From NCBI RefSeq assembly GCF_017876435.1, contig NZ_JAGIOA010000001.1, forward strand, positions 1,612,001 through 1,676,000: a DNA stretch of 64,000 nucleotides, in the 5' to 3' direction. A program made the position numbers and the translations under genes. Source of the DNA: Microbacterium phyllosphaerae. Lineage in GTDB: Bacteria; Actinomycetota; Actinomycetes; Actinomycetales; Microbacteriaceae. Each line of letters opens with the position of its first letter. The first letter of the stretch is position 1. Below, in pieces: positions 25,012-34,028 of the stretch. The notes under the pieces were generated by a model. That model made no database searches. It worked only from the letters and a program-made list of their open reading frames with translations, and was not told the DNA's origin.

Positions 25012-26313
25012 TCAGCGCAGGTCGTACACGCGCTTGTACTTGCCCTCGCTCCGAGGCAGGGTGCCGGGCTCCTCGACCTTGACATCGACGCTCGTGCCGA
25101 TGTGCATCTTGATGCGATGGTGGAGCACCGCGGCAGCGGCATCGCACTCCTCGGCGCTCAACGACGGGTGCCGCTCGATGCGCACGGTCATGGTGTCGAG
25201 CTGAGCGACGTGGTGCAGCTCGAGCACGAAGTGCGGCGTGAGCGTCTCGATGCCCATCACGAGCTCCTCGATCTGCGTGGGGAACAGGTTCACGCCGCGC
25301 AGGATGATCATGTCGTCGTTGCGCCCGGTGATCTTCTCGATGCGCCGCAGCGCGGGATACGTCGTTCCGGGCAGCAGGCGGGTCAGGTCGCGCGTGCGGT
25401 AGCGGATGACGGGGAACGCCTCCTTGGTGAGCGAGGTGAAGACCAGCTCGCCGAGCTCGCCATCCGCCAGCCGCCCGCCGGTGTCGCCGTCGATGATCTC
25501 AGGCAGGAAGTGGTCCTCCCAGATGTGCGGGCCGTCCTTCGTGAGCACGCTCTCGCTCGCGACACCGGGTCCCATGACCTCGCTGAGCCCGTAGATGTCG
25601 ACCGCGTCGATGTTCAGTCGTCGCTCGATCTCCCGCCGCATCTCGTTCGTCCACGGCTCGGCGCCGAGCACCGCGACTCGGAGCGACGTCGACCTCGGGT
25701 CGATCCCGGCCGCCTCCATCGCATCCGCGATCGTGAGCAGGTAGCTCGGCGTGCACAGGATGGCATCCGGCTCGAAGTCGGTGATCAGCTGCACCTGCCG
25801 GGCCGTCTGGCCGCCGGACACGGGGATCACCGTGGCGCCCAGACGCTCGATACCCGCGTGCGCGCCGAGTCCGCCCGTGAAGAGCCCGTAGCCGTACGCG
25901 TTGTGCACCTTCATCCCGGCGCGGATGCCCGCGGCGTGCAGTGACCGGGCGATCAGGTCACTCCATCGGCCGAGGTCCCCCTCCGTGTATCCGACCACGG
26001 TCGGACGCCCCGTCGTACCGGACGACGCATGGACGCGGCGGACGTCGGCCATCGGCACCGCGAACATCCCGAACGGGTAGCTCTCGCGCAGGTCGGCCTT
26101 GGTGGTGAACGGAAGCTTCTGCACATCGTCGAGCGCGCGGATGTCGTCGGGGTGCACGCCGTGTTCGTCGAACTTGCGGCGATAGGTCGGCACGTTCTCA
26201 TAGGCGTGGTGCACCGTCCACTGCAGACGCTCCAACTGCAGGCGGCCGAGCGCCTCGGGTGAGTGCAGTTCCGTCTCTGCTCCGAACTCGGGGCGGGCGT
26301 CTGTCGTGGTCAT
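25012..26313 (-). CDS. paaK: phenylacetate-CoA ligase
   Basis: AMP-forming ligase of 433 aa that makes phenylacetyl-CoA, the entry step of the pathway. The glycine-rich ATP loop is HASSGTTGRPTVVGYT near residue 95; AVLGAEPWTNEMRREIE, YGLSEVMGPG and the hinge and lysine region IEKITGRNDDMIILRGVNLFP follow, with a family C-terminus ending LPRSEGKYKRVYDLR. Two adjacent ATGs begin the gene; the second was taken for spacing from GGAG. It stands apart from the two other paa operons and no PaaR palindrome was seen upstream. Confidence 0.94.
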   Translation of the reverse strand: MTTTDARPEFGAETELHSPEALGRLQLERLQWTVHHAYENVPTYRRKFDEHGVHPDDIRALDDVQKLPFTTKADLRESYPFGMFAVPMADVRRVHASSGTTGRPTVVGYTEGDLGRWSDLIARSLHAAGIRAGMKVHNAYGYGLFTGGLGAHAGIERLGATVIPVSGGQTARQVQLITDFEPDAILCTPSYLLTIADAMEAAGIDPRSTSLRVAVLGAEPWTNEMRREIERRLNIDAVDIYGLSEVMGPGVASESVLTKDGPHIWEDHFLPEIIDGDTGGRLADGELGELVFTSLTKEAFPVIRYRTRDLTRLLPGTTYPALRRIEKITGRNDDMIILRGVNLFPTQIEELVMGIETLTPHFVLELHHVAQLDTMTVRIERHPSLSAEECDAAAAVLHHRIKMHIGTSVDVKVEEPGTLPRSEGKYKRVYDLR

Positions 26314-26454
26314 CATCGACTCCTTCGTCGCAAGGGGGGCTTCTCCATCAGATCGCGGATCGCGAGGGCTCGATCTGCCGAAGGCGTACGGCCCTGTGCC
26401 GTGGGTGCACGAAGCGCCGCCGGGCCTGTACCGACCCGCGCCGGCGCTCGTAGG

Positions 26455-26473
26455 CTCCGGATACCGGACGGAG
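26455..26473. promoter_or_regulatory. nested palindrome upstream of aldehyde dehydrogenase
   Basis: CTCCG (26455-26459) and CGGAG (26469-26473) enclose a perfect TCCGG-ATA-CCGGA (26456-26468) about 25 bp before the GTG start, in the paaK/ALDH divergent spacer. A possible regulator site; no protein is assigned. Confidence 0.3.
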
Positions 26474-26497
26474 CTGTCCGCGATCAAGGAGGATGCT

Positions 26498-27907
26498 GTG
26501 ACCACGACGACGACGATCCTGGAGTCCATCACCGCGCCGGAGGGCGTCGGCCGCCCCATCCCGGATGCCGCGACCCGTGAGGTGATCGGCCATGCGCCCG
26601 TGCATACGGTCGACGACCTGAACCGCGCCATCGTGAATGCCCGCTCCGCGCAGCCCGCGTGGGCCGCGCTCGGTCACGCCGAACGCAGCCGCATCCTCAC
26701 CGCGATCGCCGACGACCTCGACGCGAGCGCCGAGGAGCTGGCCGTGCTGCTCTCTCGTGAGCAGGGCAAGCCGCTGAACGGACCGAATGCCCGTTTCGAG
26801 GTCGGGGCATGCTCGGCCTGGACCCGCACTGCCGCCGACACGCCCCTCGAGCCGGAGGTCGTCTTCGAAGCCGGTGCCTCGCGGGCGGAGGTGCACTACG
26901 ACCCGCTCGGAGTGGTCGGCGCCATCGGACCGTGGAACTGGCCGATGATGATCACGGTCTGGCAGATCGCCCCTTCGCTGCGCATGGGCAACACGGTGGT
27001 GGTCAAGCCCAGCGAGTACACGCCCCTCTCGGTGCTCGCGCTCGCCGCGATCTACAACCGGCACCTGCCCGACGGGGTGCTGACCGTGATCTCGGGCGAC
27101 CGCGAGGTGGGAGCGGCGATCGCCGCGCACCCCGACCTCGACAAGATCATGTTCACCGGGTCGACGGCCACGGGCCGCCGGATCGTCGAGGCATCCGCGA
27201 ACAGTCTCGCCAGACTGACCCTCGAGCTCGGCGGCAATGACGCCGGCATCATCCTTCCGGGTACCGACATCGCCGCGATCGCCGAGAACCTGTTCTGGGG
27301 GATCTTCATCAACACCGGTCAGACGTGCGCCGCACTCAAGCGGCTCTACGTGCACGACTCGCAGTACGACGAGGTCGTGGACACGCTCGCGAAGCTGGCC
27401 GACGCCATGCCGCTCGGCAACGGGCTCGACGAGGCGAACGTCCTCGGCCCGCTCCAGAACGAGAAGCAGTTCGACATCGTGGCCCGACTCGTCGACGACG
27501 CGAGGGAGCACGGTGCGCGGATCGTCACCGGTGGAGAGCCCGCGCCCGAGCACGGACCGCTGTTCTACCGCACCACCGTCGTCGCCGACATCGACGACGG
27601 AACGGCCCTCGTCGACGAGGAGCAGTTCGGTCCGGTCATCCCGGTCATCCGGTACTCCGACGTCGACGATGCCGTTCGCCGCGCGAACGACTCGACCCAG
27701 GGCCTCGGTGCGTCGGTCTGGTCGGACGACCCGGATGCGGCGAGCGAGGTCGCCCGCCGGGTGCAGGCCGGCACCGTGTGGATCAACCAGCACGGAGCGA
27801 TCAACCCGCACGTGCCGTTCGGCGGAATCAAGGCCAGCGGTTACGGGCAGGAGTTCGGCGTCGCGGGGCTCAAAGCGGTCGCAGCCCCCAAGGTCATCCA
27901 GCGCTGA
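26498..27907 (+). CDS. NAD(P)-dependent aldehyde dehydrogenase
   Basis: Aldehyde dehydrogenase of 469 aa with GAIGPWNWPMMITVWQIA, the cofactor loop FTGSTATGRRIVEA, the general base in TLELGGNDAGIILPG and the nucleophile in INTGQTCAALKRLYV. It is clearly paralogous to the 49.0-50.5 kb enzyme, with long identical stretches such as LLSREQGKPLNGPNARFE. Divergent from paaK, it may oxidise phenylacetaldehyde or another aldehyde that feeds phenylacetate, but the sequence does not fix the substrate. The GTG start has AAGGAGG five nt upstream; the longer upstream frame is not supported. Confidence 0.85.
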   Translation: MTTTTTILESITAPEGVGRPIPDAATREVIGHAPVHTVDDLNRAIVNARSAQPAWAALGHAERSRILTAIADDLDASAEELAVLLSREQGKPLNGPNARFEVGACSAWTRTAADTPLEPEVVFEAGASRAEVHYDPLGVVGAIGPWNWPMMITVWQIAPSLRMGNTVVVKPSEYTPLSVLALAAIYNRHLPDGVLTVISGDREVGAAIAAHPDLDKIMFTGSTATGRRIVEASANSLARLTLELGGNDAGIILPGTDIAAIAENLFWGIFINTGQTCAALKRLYVHDSQYDEVVDTLAKLADAMPLGNGLDEANVLGPLQNEKQFDIVARLVDDAREHGARIVTGGEPAPEHGPLFYRTTVVADIDDGTALVDEEQFGPVIPVIRYSDVDDAVRRANDSTQGLGASVWSDDPDAASEVARRVQAGTVWINQHGAINPHVPFGGIKASGYGQEFGVAGLKAVAAPKVIQR

Positions 27908-27935
27908 GCGGAGACCGCAGGGCGGAATCAGGCCG

Positions 27936-27968
27936 GGGCCGGAATCGTGATCACACCGATTCCGGCCC
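27936..27968. terminator. bidirectional terminator hairpin
   Basis: GGGCCGGAATCG (27936-27947) pairs perfectly with 27957-27968 across a 9-nt loop, between the convergent aldehyde dehydrogenase and paaI genes. GC-rich stem without a T-tract. Confidence 0.65.
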
Positions 27969-27995
27969 TCACCATGCAGGACCTCCCGCACGATG

Positions 27996-28388
27996 TCAGC
28001 CCGCCTGCGACCGGTTCGTCGTGAGCGAGCGGCCTCGGACCTCGGCGACGACGTCGCCGGATTCGTCGGTCACGGTCACGTCGTAGAGGCCGTTGCGCCC
28101 ACTCACGACCCGACGCACGGCGCGTGCCGTCAGCCGCTGGCCCGCGGTCGTGGACTTGAGGAACGTGATGTCGGCGCCACCGGCGACGGTGACGCGCTCG
28201 TCCTCATTGCAGGCGATCGCGAAGGCCGTGTCAGCGAGCGTGAACACCAGACCGCCATGCGTGATCGCGAAGCCGTTCAGCATGTCGTCTCGCACCGTCA
28301 TCGACACGACGGCCTCTCCCGGCGCGTCGAGTTCGACGGTCATGCCGAGCATCGCCGAGGCGGCGTCGCGCTGCATCATCGGTCTCAT
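27996..28388 (-). CDS. paaI: phenylacetate degradation thioesterase PaaI
   Basis: Hot-dog fold acyl-CoA thioesterase of 130 aa that hydrolyses stalled or toxic CoA intermediates of the pathway. The catalytic region is NGFAITHGGLVFTLADTAFA, followed by GADITFLKSTTAGQRLTARA; both fit PaaI. The ATG (28386-28388) overlaps the paaZ stop, making it the last gene of the paaJ-F-H-Z-I operon. A tetrameric cytosolic enzyme in studied homologues. Confidence 0.92.
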   Translation of the reverse strand: MRPMMQRDAASAMLGMTVELDAPGEAVVSMTVRDDMLNGFAITHGGLVFTLADTAFAIACNEDERVTVAGGADITFLKSTTAGQRLTARAVRRVVSGRNGLYDVTVTDESGDVVAEVRGRSLTTNRSQAG

Positions 28389-30466
28389 GCGGCCACGCCC
28401 TCGGACGTCTGCTGCTTGTTCACCAGCGTGAGCACGTCGTAGGTCGCCACGAGCTCGTCGCTCTGGTTGCGGATCACGGCATCCCAGCGCACCTCGCCGT
28501 ACTCGTCGGTCTCGCGCGGGGTGATCTGCTTGGCCGTGAGCTCGACGCGGATCGTGTCGCCGGGGGAGACGGGGGTGATGAACCGCAGGTTCTCCAGGCC
28601 GTAGTTGGCGAGCACGGGGCCGGGCTCCGGGTCGACGAAGAGGCCGGCCGCCCAGGACACGAGCAGGTAGCCGTGCGCCACGCGTCCGGGGAAGAACGGG
28701 TTCGCGGCAGCAGCGGCTTCGTCCATGTGCGCATAGAACGTGTCACCCGTGAAGTGCGCGAACGTCTCGATGTCGGCCAGCGTCACCTCGCGCGACGCCG
28801 AGACGATCTGGTCGCCGATCCGCAGCTCCGCAAGCGACTTGCGGAAGGGATGCCGGCCGTCGCTGCGCGCCGCAGCACCCGCGTGCCACACGCCGGTCAG
28901 CGCGGTGAGCATCTCGGGAGACCCCTGCACCGCGGTGCGCTGCATGTGATGGAGCACGGCGCGGATGCCGCCGAGCTCCTCACCGCCGCCTGCCCGGCCG
29001 GGGCCGCCGTGCACGAGGTTGGGCAGCGGTGAGCCATGACCGGTCGACGATCGAGCGTCGTCGCGGTCGAGCAGCAGCATGCGGCCGTTGAAGGGCGCGA
29101 TGCGTGTGGCCAGTTCCACTGCCTGCGCCGGGTCGTGCGTCGCGATGCTGGTGACGAGCGACCCGCCGCCCCGAGCGACGAGCGCGGCGGCGTCGGCGGT
29201 GGTGTCGTACGTGAGAAGCGACGACACCGGACCGAAGGCCTCGATCGAATGCGCCGCCTCGGTCTGCGCGTCGTCGAAGCGCAGCAGCAGAGGCGAGACG
29301 AACGCGCCGTCGGGGGCGAGGCCGGTGCTGCCGTCGGCGAGGCGAACTTCGGGAGCATCCGTCGTGCCGACGACGATCTGCGCCCCCGCCGCCTGCAGCC
29401 TGCCCACCTGGCGCAGCACCTCGTCGCGCTGCGCGATCGAGGCGAGAGGGCCCATGGTGACGCCCTCCGTGCGCGGGTCGCCCAGCACGGTCTTGTCGGC
29501 GATGCGCGCCTGCACCGCAGCGATCACGGCGTCCGCCGATCCGGTCGGCACGATCGCACGGCGGATTGCCGTGCACTTCTGACCGGCTTTGGTCGTCATC
29601 TCAGTGACGAGCTGGCGCACGTACGCGTCGAACTCGGGCGTGCCCGCGACGGCGTCCGTGCCGAGCACCGAGGCGTTGATCGAGTCGGTCTCGGCCGTGA
29701 AGCGCACCCCGCCGGTCTGCACCGCCGGGTGGGCCTTGAGACTCTCCGCGGTCGACGCGCTGCCCGTGAAGCCGACGATGTCGCCGAGTCGCAGGTTCTC
29801 GAACAGGTCGGGCACACTGCCGCTCACCAGCTGCAGAGATCCGTCCGGCAGCAACCCGGATTCGACGAGGATGCGCACCATGGCCTCGGCGAGATAGCCC
29901 GTGGGGGTCGCGGGCTTCACGAGGGTCGGCATGCCCGCGAGGAACGCCGGCGCGAACTTCTCGAGCGATCCCCACACCGGGAAGTTGAACGCGTTGATCT
30001 GTACGGCCACGCCGGGCAGCGTCGTGTAGACGTGGCGACCGAGGAACGAGCCGTCCTTCGAGAGCGGTTCGACCGGGCCGTCGACGTGCACGCGGCTGTT
30101 GGGCAGCTCGCGCCGCCCCTTGCCGGAGTAGGAGAACAGCACCCCGATGCCGCCGTCGATGTCGACCCACGAGTCGTTCTTCGTGGCACCGGTGCGAGAG
30201 GACAGCGCGTACAGCTCGTCCTTGCGCTCGGTGAGGGCGAGAGCGAACTGCTTGAGCAGCACCGCTCTTTGGTGGAACGTCAGCGCGCCGAGGCTCCGCT
30301 GTCCGATCGTGCGTGCGTGCTCCAGGGCGCCCGCGAGATCGAGGCCCTCGGTCGAGACGCGTGTGACCACCTCGCCCGTGGACGCATCGCGGACCTCGGT
30401 GGAGCGTTCGGGCGACGACGGCGTCCACCACTCGCCCTGGACATAGCTCGGCAGATACTCGGTCAT
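28385..30466 (-). CDS. paaZ: oxepin-CoA hydrolase / 3-oxo-5,6-dehydrosuberyl-CoA semialdehyde dehydrogenase
   Basis: Bifunctional enzyme of 693 aa. The N-terminal ALDH domain (about 1-520) has the base in RFTAETDSINASVLG and the nucleophile in TTKAGQKCTAIRRA; the C-terminal MaoC-type hydratase (about 540-690) has FAHFTGDTFYAHMDEAAA with the Asp-x4-His pair and GRVAHGYLLVSWAAGLFV. Together they open the oxepin ring and oxidise the semialdehyde. Both active sites look intact, so no separate dehydrogenase is needed. The ATG (30464-30466) overlaps the paaH stop; an ATG 14 bases upstream is less favoured. Confidence 0.94.
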   Translation of the reverse strand: MTEYLPSYVQGEWWTPSSPERSTEVRDASTGEVVTRVSTEGLDLAGALEHARTIGQRSLGALTFHQRAVLLKQFALALTERKDELYALSSRTGATKNDSWVDIDGGIGVLFSYSGKGRRELPNSRVHVDGPVEPLSKDGSFLGRHVYTTLPGVAVQINAFNFPVWGSLEKFAPAFLAGMPTLVKPATPTGYLAEAMVRILVESGLLPDGSLQLVSGSVPDLFENLRLGDIVGFTGSASTAESLKAHPAVQTGGVRFTAETDSINASVLGTDAVAGTPEFDAYVRQLVTEMTTKAGQKCTAIRRAIVPTGSADAVIAAVQARIADKTVLGDPRTEGVTMGPLASIAQRDEVLRQVGRLQAAGAQIVVGTTDAPEVRLADGSTGLAPDGAFVSPLLLRFDDAQTEAAHSIEAFGPVSSLLTYDTTADAAALVARGGGSLVTSIATHDPAQAVELATRIAPFNGRMLLLDRDDARSSTGHGSPLPNLVHGGPGRAGGGEELGGIRAVLHHMQRTAVQGSPEMLTALTGVWHAGAAARSDGRHPFRKSLAELRIGDQIVSASREVTLADIETFAHFTGDTFYAHMDEAAAAANPFFPGRVAHGYLLVSWAAGLFVDPEPGPVLANYGLENLRFITPVSPGDTIRVELTAKQITPRETDEYGEVRWDAVIRNQSDELVATYDVLTLVNKQQTSEGVAA

Positions 30467-31329
30467 CTCTCCTCGTTCCATGCGTAGAACCCTTCGCCGC
30501 TCTTGCGGCCGAGTCTTCCCTCGGCGACCATTCGTCGCAGCAGATCCGGTGGAGCGAACCGGGCGCCGAGCGCACGTTCCAGCTCCTCCGCGATGCCCAG
30601 GCGCACATCCAGCCCGACGATGTCGGTGGTGCGCAGCGGGCCCATCGGATGCCGGTACCCGAGTGTCATCGCCGCATCGATGTCGGCCGCGGACGCGACG
30701 CCCTCCTCGAGCATCCGGATGGCCTCGAGGCCGAGCATCACACCCAGTCGCGAGGACGCGAAGCCGGGGGAGTCTCTCACCACGATCGGCGTCTTGCCGA
30801 GGGACGTCACCCACCGGCCGGCGAGGTCGGTCACCGCGGCATCCGTCGCTGTTCCGTGCACGATCTCGACCAGCGCGGAGGCGGGAACCGGGTTGAAGAA
30901 GTGGAGGCCGAGGAAGAGCTCCGGGTGCACGCGGTTCGCGGCCAGGTCATCGATCGAGATCGACGACGTGTTGCTCGCCAGCGTCGCATGTGCGGGCATC
31001 GCCGCTTCGGCGCGGGCGAGGGCCTGCTCCTTGAGTTCGCGATCCTCGGGCACCGCCTCGATCACGAGATCGACGTCGGTGAACGCCGCGATGTCGCGTC
31101 CTGCGCTGAGACGCCCGATGATCTCTGTCTCCTGCAGCGAGGGGTCGCGTTCGACGGATCTGCGGATGCTGTCGCTGACGCGCGCCAGGGCCGCATCCGC
31201 GCTCGCCGCATCGCGCTCGACCACGCTCACGTGCGAGCCGGCGAGCAGGAACGCGTGGGCGATCCCGGCTCCCATGCGCCCCCCGCCGAGCACCCCGACC
31301 CCGCGCGGTGCCTTCGCTGTCTCGCTCAT
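30463..31329 (-). CDS. paaH: 3-hydroxyadipyl-CoA dehydrogenase
   Basis: NAD-dependent 3-hydroxyacyl-CoA dehydrogenase of 288 aa that oxidises 3-hydroxyadipyl-CoA to 3-oxoadipyl-CoA. VGVLGGGRMGAGIAHAFLLA is the dinucleotide fold, LASNTSSISIDDLA and LFLGLHFFNPVPAS carry the catalytic Ser/His region, and the C-terminal helical domain includes LGYRHPMGPLRTTDIVGLD. Coupled by overlaps to paaF upstream and paaZ downstream. Confidence 0.9.
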   Translation of the reverse strand: MSETAKAPRGVGVLGGGRMGAGIAHAFLLAGSHVSVVERDAASADAALARVSDSIRRSVERDPSLQETEIIGRLSAGRDIAAFTDVDLVIEAVPEDRELKEQALARAEAAMPAHATLASNTSSISIDDLAANRVHPELFLGLHFFNPVPASALVEIVHGTATDAAVTDLAGRWVTSLGKTPIVVRDSPGFASSRLGVMLGLEAIRMLEEGVASAADIDAAMTLGYRHPMGPLRTTDIVGLDVRLGIAEELERALGARFAPPDLLRRMVAEGRLGRKSGEGFYAWNEER

Positions 31330-32057
31330 CGGTTCTTCCTCTCGAGGAATGCGGTCATGCGGCGATGCTTCTCGGGCGACGCGAACAGCTCGGCCTGCAG
31401 CTCGAACTCGATCGCCGGATGCTGTGCCCGCGGCGCGCGCAGTGCGCGTTTCGTGTGCTGCGTCGCCAGCGGATCGTTCGCCGTGATGCGGTCGGCGATC
31501 GCGTGCGCCGCCGAAAGCAGCTCGTCGGAGGGATGCAGCGACGAGACGAGCCCCCACCGCAGCGCCTCCTCGGCGTCGAGGGCGCGCCCGGTGAGAAGCA
31601 GTTCGCTCGCCCGTGCGTCGCCGACGATCTCGGGCAGGCGCCATGTCGCACCTGCTGCGGCGATGATCCCGAGTCCGGTCTCGGGGTTCCCGATGCGCAA
31701 TGACGGCGTGGCGATGCGGATATCGGCCGCGTAGGCGAGTTCGGCGCCGCCCCCGAGTGCATAGCCGTCGATCGCCGCGATCACCGGCATCGGCAGTTCG
31801 CGCACGCGGATGAAGGCCATCGCGTTGATGCCGCGCCTGGCGTCGTCCGCGGTGCGGTCGCGCAGCTGGGCGATGTCGGCGCCCGCCGCGAAGATCCCGT
31901 CGGAGCCGGTGACGATGAGCGTCCGCGGCGATGCCTCGAGCGCGGCGCACAACTCGTGCAGGGCGTCGATGGTCTCCTGGTCGATCGCATTGCGCTTCTC
32001 GGGGCGGTCGAGCGTGGCGACGACCCTGTCGTCGCGCTCCTCGATGTGCAGGGTCAC
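31326..32057 (-). CDS. paaF: 2,3-dehydroadipyl-CoA hydratase
   Basis: Crotonase-fold hydratase of 243 aa. Unlike the 17-kb homologue, both catalytic glutamates are present, in ALGGGAELAYAADIR and RIGNPETGLGIIAAAG, so it should add water to 2,3-dehydroadipyl-CoA. The oxyanion-hole segment is GIFAAGADIAQL. The GTG start at 32055-32057 overlaps the thiolase stop (GTGA), which fixes the N-terminus over internal ATGs. Order paaJ-F-H follows the beta-oxidation steps in reverse. Confidence 0.9.
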   Translation of the reverse strand: MTLHIEERDDRVVATLDRPEKRNAIDQETIDALHELCAALEASPRTLIVTGSDGIFAAGADIAQLRDRTADDARRGINAMAFIRVRELPMPVIAAIDGYALGGGAELAYAADIRIATPSLRIGNPETGLGIIAAAGATWRLPEIVGDARASELLLTGRALDAEEALRWGLVSSLHPSDELLSAAHAIADRITANDPLATQHTKRALRAPRAQHPAIEFELQAELFASPEKHRRMTAFLERKNR

Positions 32058-33241
32058 GGGAGACGCTCCACGATCATCGCCGTGCCCTGCCCGACGCCGA
32101 CGCACATCGTGGCGAGTCCGTATCGAGCCCCTTCGCGTTCTAGTCGGCCCAGCAGGGTGACGATGAGCCGTGATCCGCTCGAGCCGAGCGGGTGACCCAG
32201 CGCGATGGCTCCGCCGTCGGCGTTGACGATCGCGGGGTCCAGCCCCAGGCGGCGGATGCAGGCGAGGGACTGCGAGGCGAAGGCCTCGTTCAGCTCGACC
32301 GCTCCGAGGTCGCCGATCTGCAGGCCCGCCTTCGCGAGCGCCTTCTGCGTGGCCGGCACCGGGCCGAGGCCCATGATCTCGGGAGCCAGTGCGGCTGTCG
32401 CCGACGCGACGATCCGCGCGCGAGGCCGCAGTCCATGCCGCTCGACAGCGTCGGCGCTCGCCACGACGATCGCCGAGGAGCCGTCGTTCAGTGAGCTGGA
32501 GTTGCCGGCTGTCACGACCTCGCCTCCGGCGACGACGGGGCGGAGGGCCGTGAGTGCATCGAGGGTGCTGTCGCGCCGGGGGCCTTCGTCTGTGTCGACG
32601 ACTCCGCGGCCCGTCTCCACTCCGACGATCTCGGGGGCGAACCGACCGGCGTCGATCGCGGCGATCGCCCGCTGATGGCTCAGAAGAGCGAACGCGTCGG
32701 CATCCCCACGGCTGATCCCGTCGACGCGGGCGACCTCTTCCGCCGTCTCGGGCATCGAGAAGGTCGCCTTGTCCCGAGCGCTCAGTCGCGGGTTCGTGAA
32801 CCGCCAGCCGATGGACGTGTCGAAGGAGGCGCCGGGTTTCGCCCACGCGCGCTCCGGCTTCGCCTGCACCCAGGGTGCCCGGGTCATGGACTCGACGCCG
32901 CCGGCGACGATGAGGTCTGCGTCACCCGCGCGCACGGCGTTCGCGGCGAGTGCGATCGCCGACATTCCGGAGGCGCAGAGGCGGTTGACGGTCAGACCGG
33001 GGATCGAATCGGGGAGACCCGCGAGCAGCACGGCCATGCGCGCCACGTTGCGGTTGTCTTCTCCGGCCTGGTTCGCGGCTCCGAGGATGACCTCGTCGAT
33101 CGCCTCGGCGGGTACGCCCGCCCGACGGACGGTCTCACCCACCACGAGGGCTGCGAGGTCGTCGGGGCGGACGGACGCGAGCGCGCCTCCGTACCGGCCG
33201 ACGGGGGTGCGGACGCCATCGACGAGATAGGCCTCGGACAT
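32054..33241 (-). CDS. paaJ: 3-oxoadipyl-CoA / 3-oxo-5,6-dehydrosuberyl-CoA thiolase
   Basis: Acetyl-CoA C-acyltransferase of 395 aa that releases acetyl-CoA and succinyl-CoA at the end of the pathway. The nucleophile is in LTVNRLCASGMSAIALAANA, the catalytic His in ALGHPLGSSGSRLIVTLLG and the second Cys in TMCVGVGQGTAM. The ATG at 33239-33241 was chosen for GAGAGG six nt upstream; another in-frame ATG is two codons earlier. It leads the paaJ-F-H-Z-I operon opposite paaR. Confidence 0.92.
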   Translation of the reverse strand: MSEAYLVDGVRTPVGRYGGALASVRPDDLAALVVGETVRRAGVPAEAIDEVILGAANQAGEDNRNVARMAVLLAGLPDSIPGLTVNRLCASGMSAIALAANAVRAGDADLIVAGGVESMTRAPWVQAKPERAWAKPGASFDTSIGWRFTNPRLSARDKATFSMPETAEEVARVDGISRGDADAFALLSHQRAIAAIDAGRFAPEIVGVETGRGVVDTDEGPRRDSTLDALTALRPVVAGGEVVTAGNSSSLNDGSSAIVVASADAVERHGLRPRARIVASATAALAPEIMGLGPVPATQKALAKAGLQIGDLGAVELNEAFASQSLACIRRLGLDPAIVNADGGAIALGHPLGSSGSRLIVTLLGRLEREGARYGLATMCVGVGQGTAMIVERLP

Positions 33242-33274
33242 CGTCATCCTCTCGATCACCAACGCTGGCGATAA

Positions 33275-33296
33275 TTTCAGACCGATCGGTCAGGAA
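33275..33296. promoter_or_regulatory. PaaR-type operator between paaJ and paaR
   Basis: A 22-bp site containing the perfect 12-bp palindrome GACCGATCGGTC (33280-33291). It matches the 43229-43250 site at 17 of 22 positions. Its location between the thiolase and the TetR gene allows control of both. Confidence 0.75.
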
Positions 33297-33352
33297 TACG
33301 ATCTCAGATCGCAGAGCGAATGGCAACTCACCGGGAATGACAGACTTGGCCC

Positions 33353-33964
33353 ATGGCGCAGCCCCGATCCGATGCGCCGGCCCCCAAGCGCGGCCGGCCA
33401 GGTTATGACCGTGAGCAGGTGCTCGCGGTCGCCGTGAAGGTGTTCAACGAGCAGGGCTACGACGCGACGAGTGTCGCAGACCTCAGCGCGACGCTGGGGC
33501 TCACCAAGTCCGCGCTCTACCACCACTTCGAATCGAAGTCCGCGATCCTCGAACTCGCACTGAACGACGCCCTCGACGCGCTCGAGGCCGTCGTCGACGA
33601 CGCGACAGCCCGGCATCCACTCGCCTCCGACCGTCTGCGATCGATCATCCGCGGCGCGGTGCATGTGCTCACCGAGAAGCTCCCCTCGGTGACGCTGCTG
33701 CTGCGCGTCCGTGGCAACGGCGACGTCGAGACGTCCGCACTCGTCCGTCGCCGCGCTTTCGATCAGAGGGTCACCGCCATCGTCACCGAGGCTCAGGCCG
33801 AAGGGCTGATCCGCGACGACGTGGATGCCGCAGTCGCCACCAGGCTGATCTTCGGCATGATCAACTCCGTGGTCGAGTGGTACCGCCCCGGTGGACCCGT
33901 CGACCCCGACGAGCTGGGTGAGGACATCCTGCGGGTGAGTCTGGACGGACTGCAGTCCCGCTGA
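33353..33964 (+). CDS. paaR: TetR family repressor of phenylacetate catabolism
   Basis: TetR-family regulator of 203 aa. The HTH is TSVADLSATLGLTKSALYHH (about residues 38-60), preceded by the RGRPGYDREQVLAVAVKVF lead-in; the rest is an all-helical ligand domain. Divergent from paaJ with a palindromic operator in the spacer, it is the expected PaaR, released by phenylacetyl-CoA in characterised systems. A CAGACT -10-like box (33341-33346) lies only six nt before the ATG and no ribosome site is visible, which suggests a leaderless transcript. Confidence 0.85.
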   Translation: MAQPRSDAPAPKRGRPGYDREQVLAVAVKVFNEQGYDATSVADLSATLGLTKSALYHHFESKSAILELALNDALDALEAVVDDATARHPLASDRLRSIIRGAVHVLTEKLPSVTLLLRVRGNGDVETSALVRRRAFDQRVTAIVTEAQAEGLIRDDVDAAVATRLIFGMINSVVEWYRPGGPVDPDELGEDILRVSLDGLQSR

Positions 33965-34028
33965 GCCCCACTCGCGCCGATGTATTGCGCGTATGCTGTC
34001 CGACACGCGATGAGGCGAGGAGTGACCA

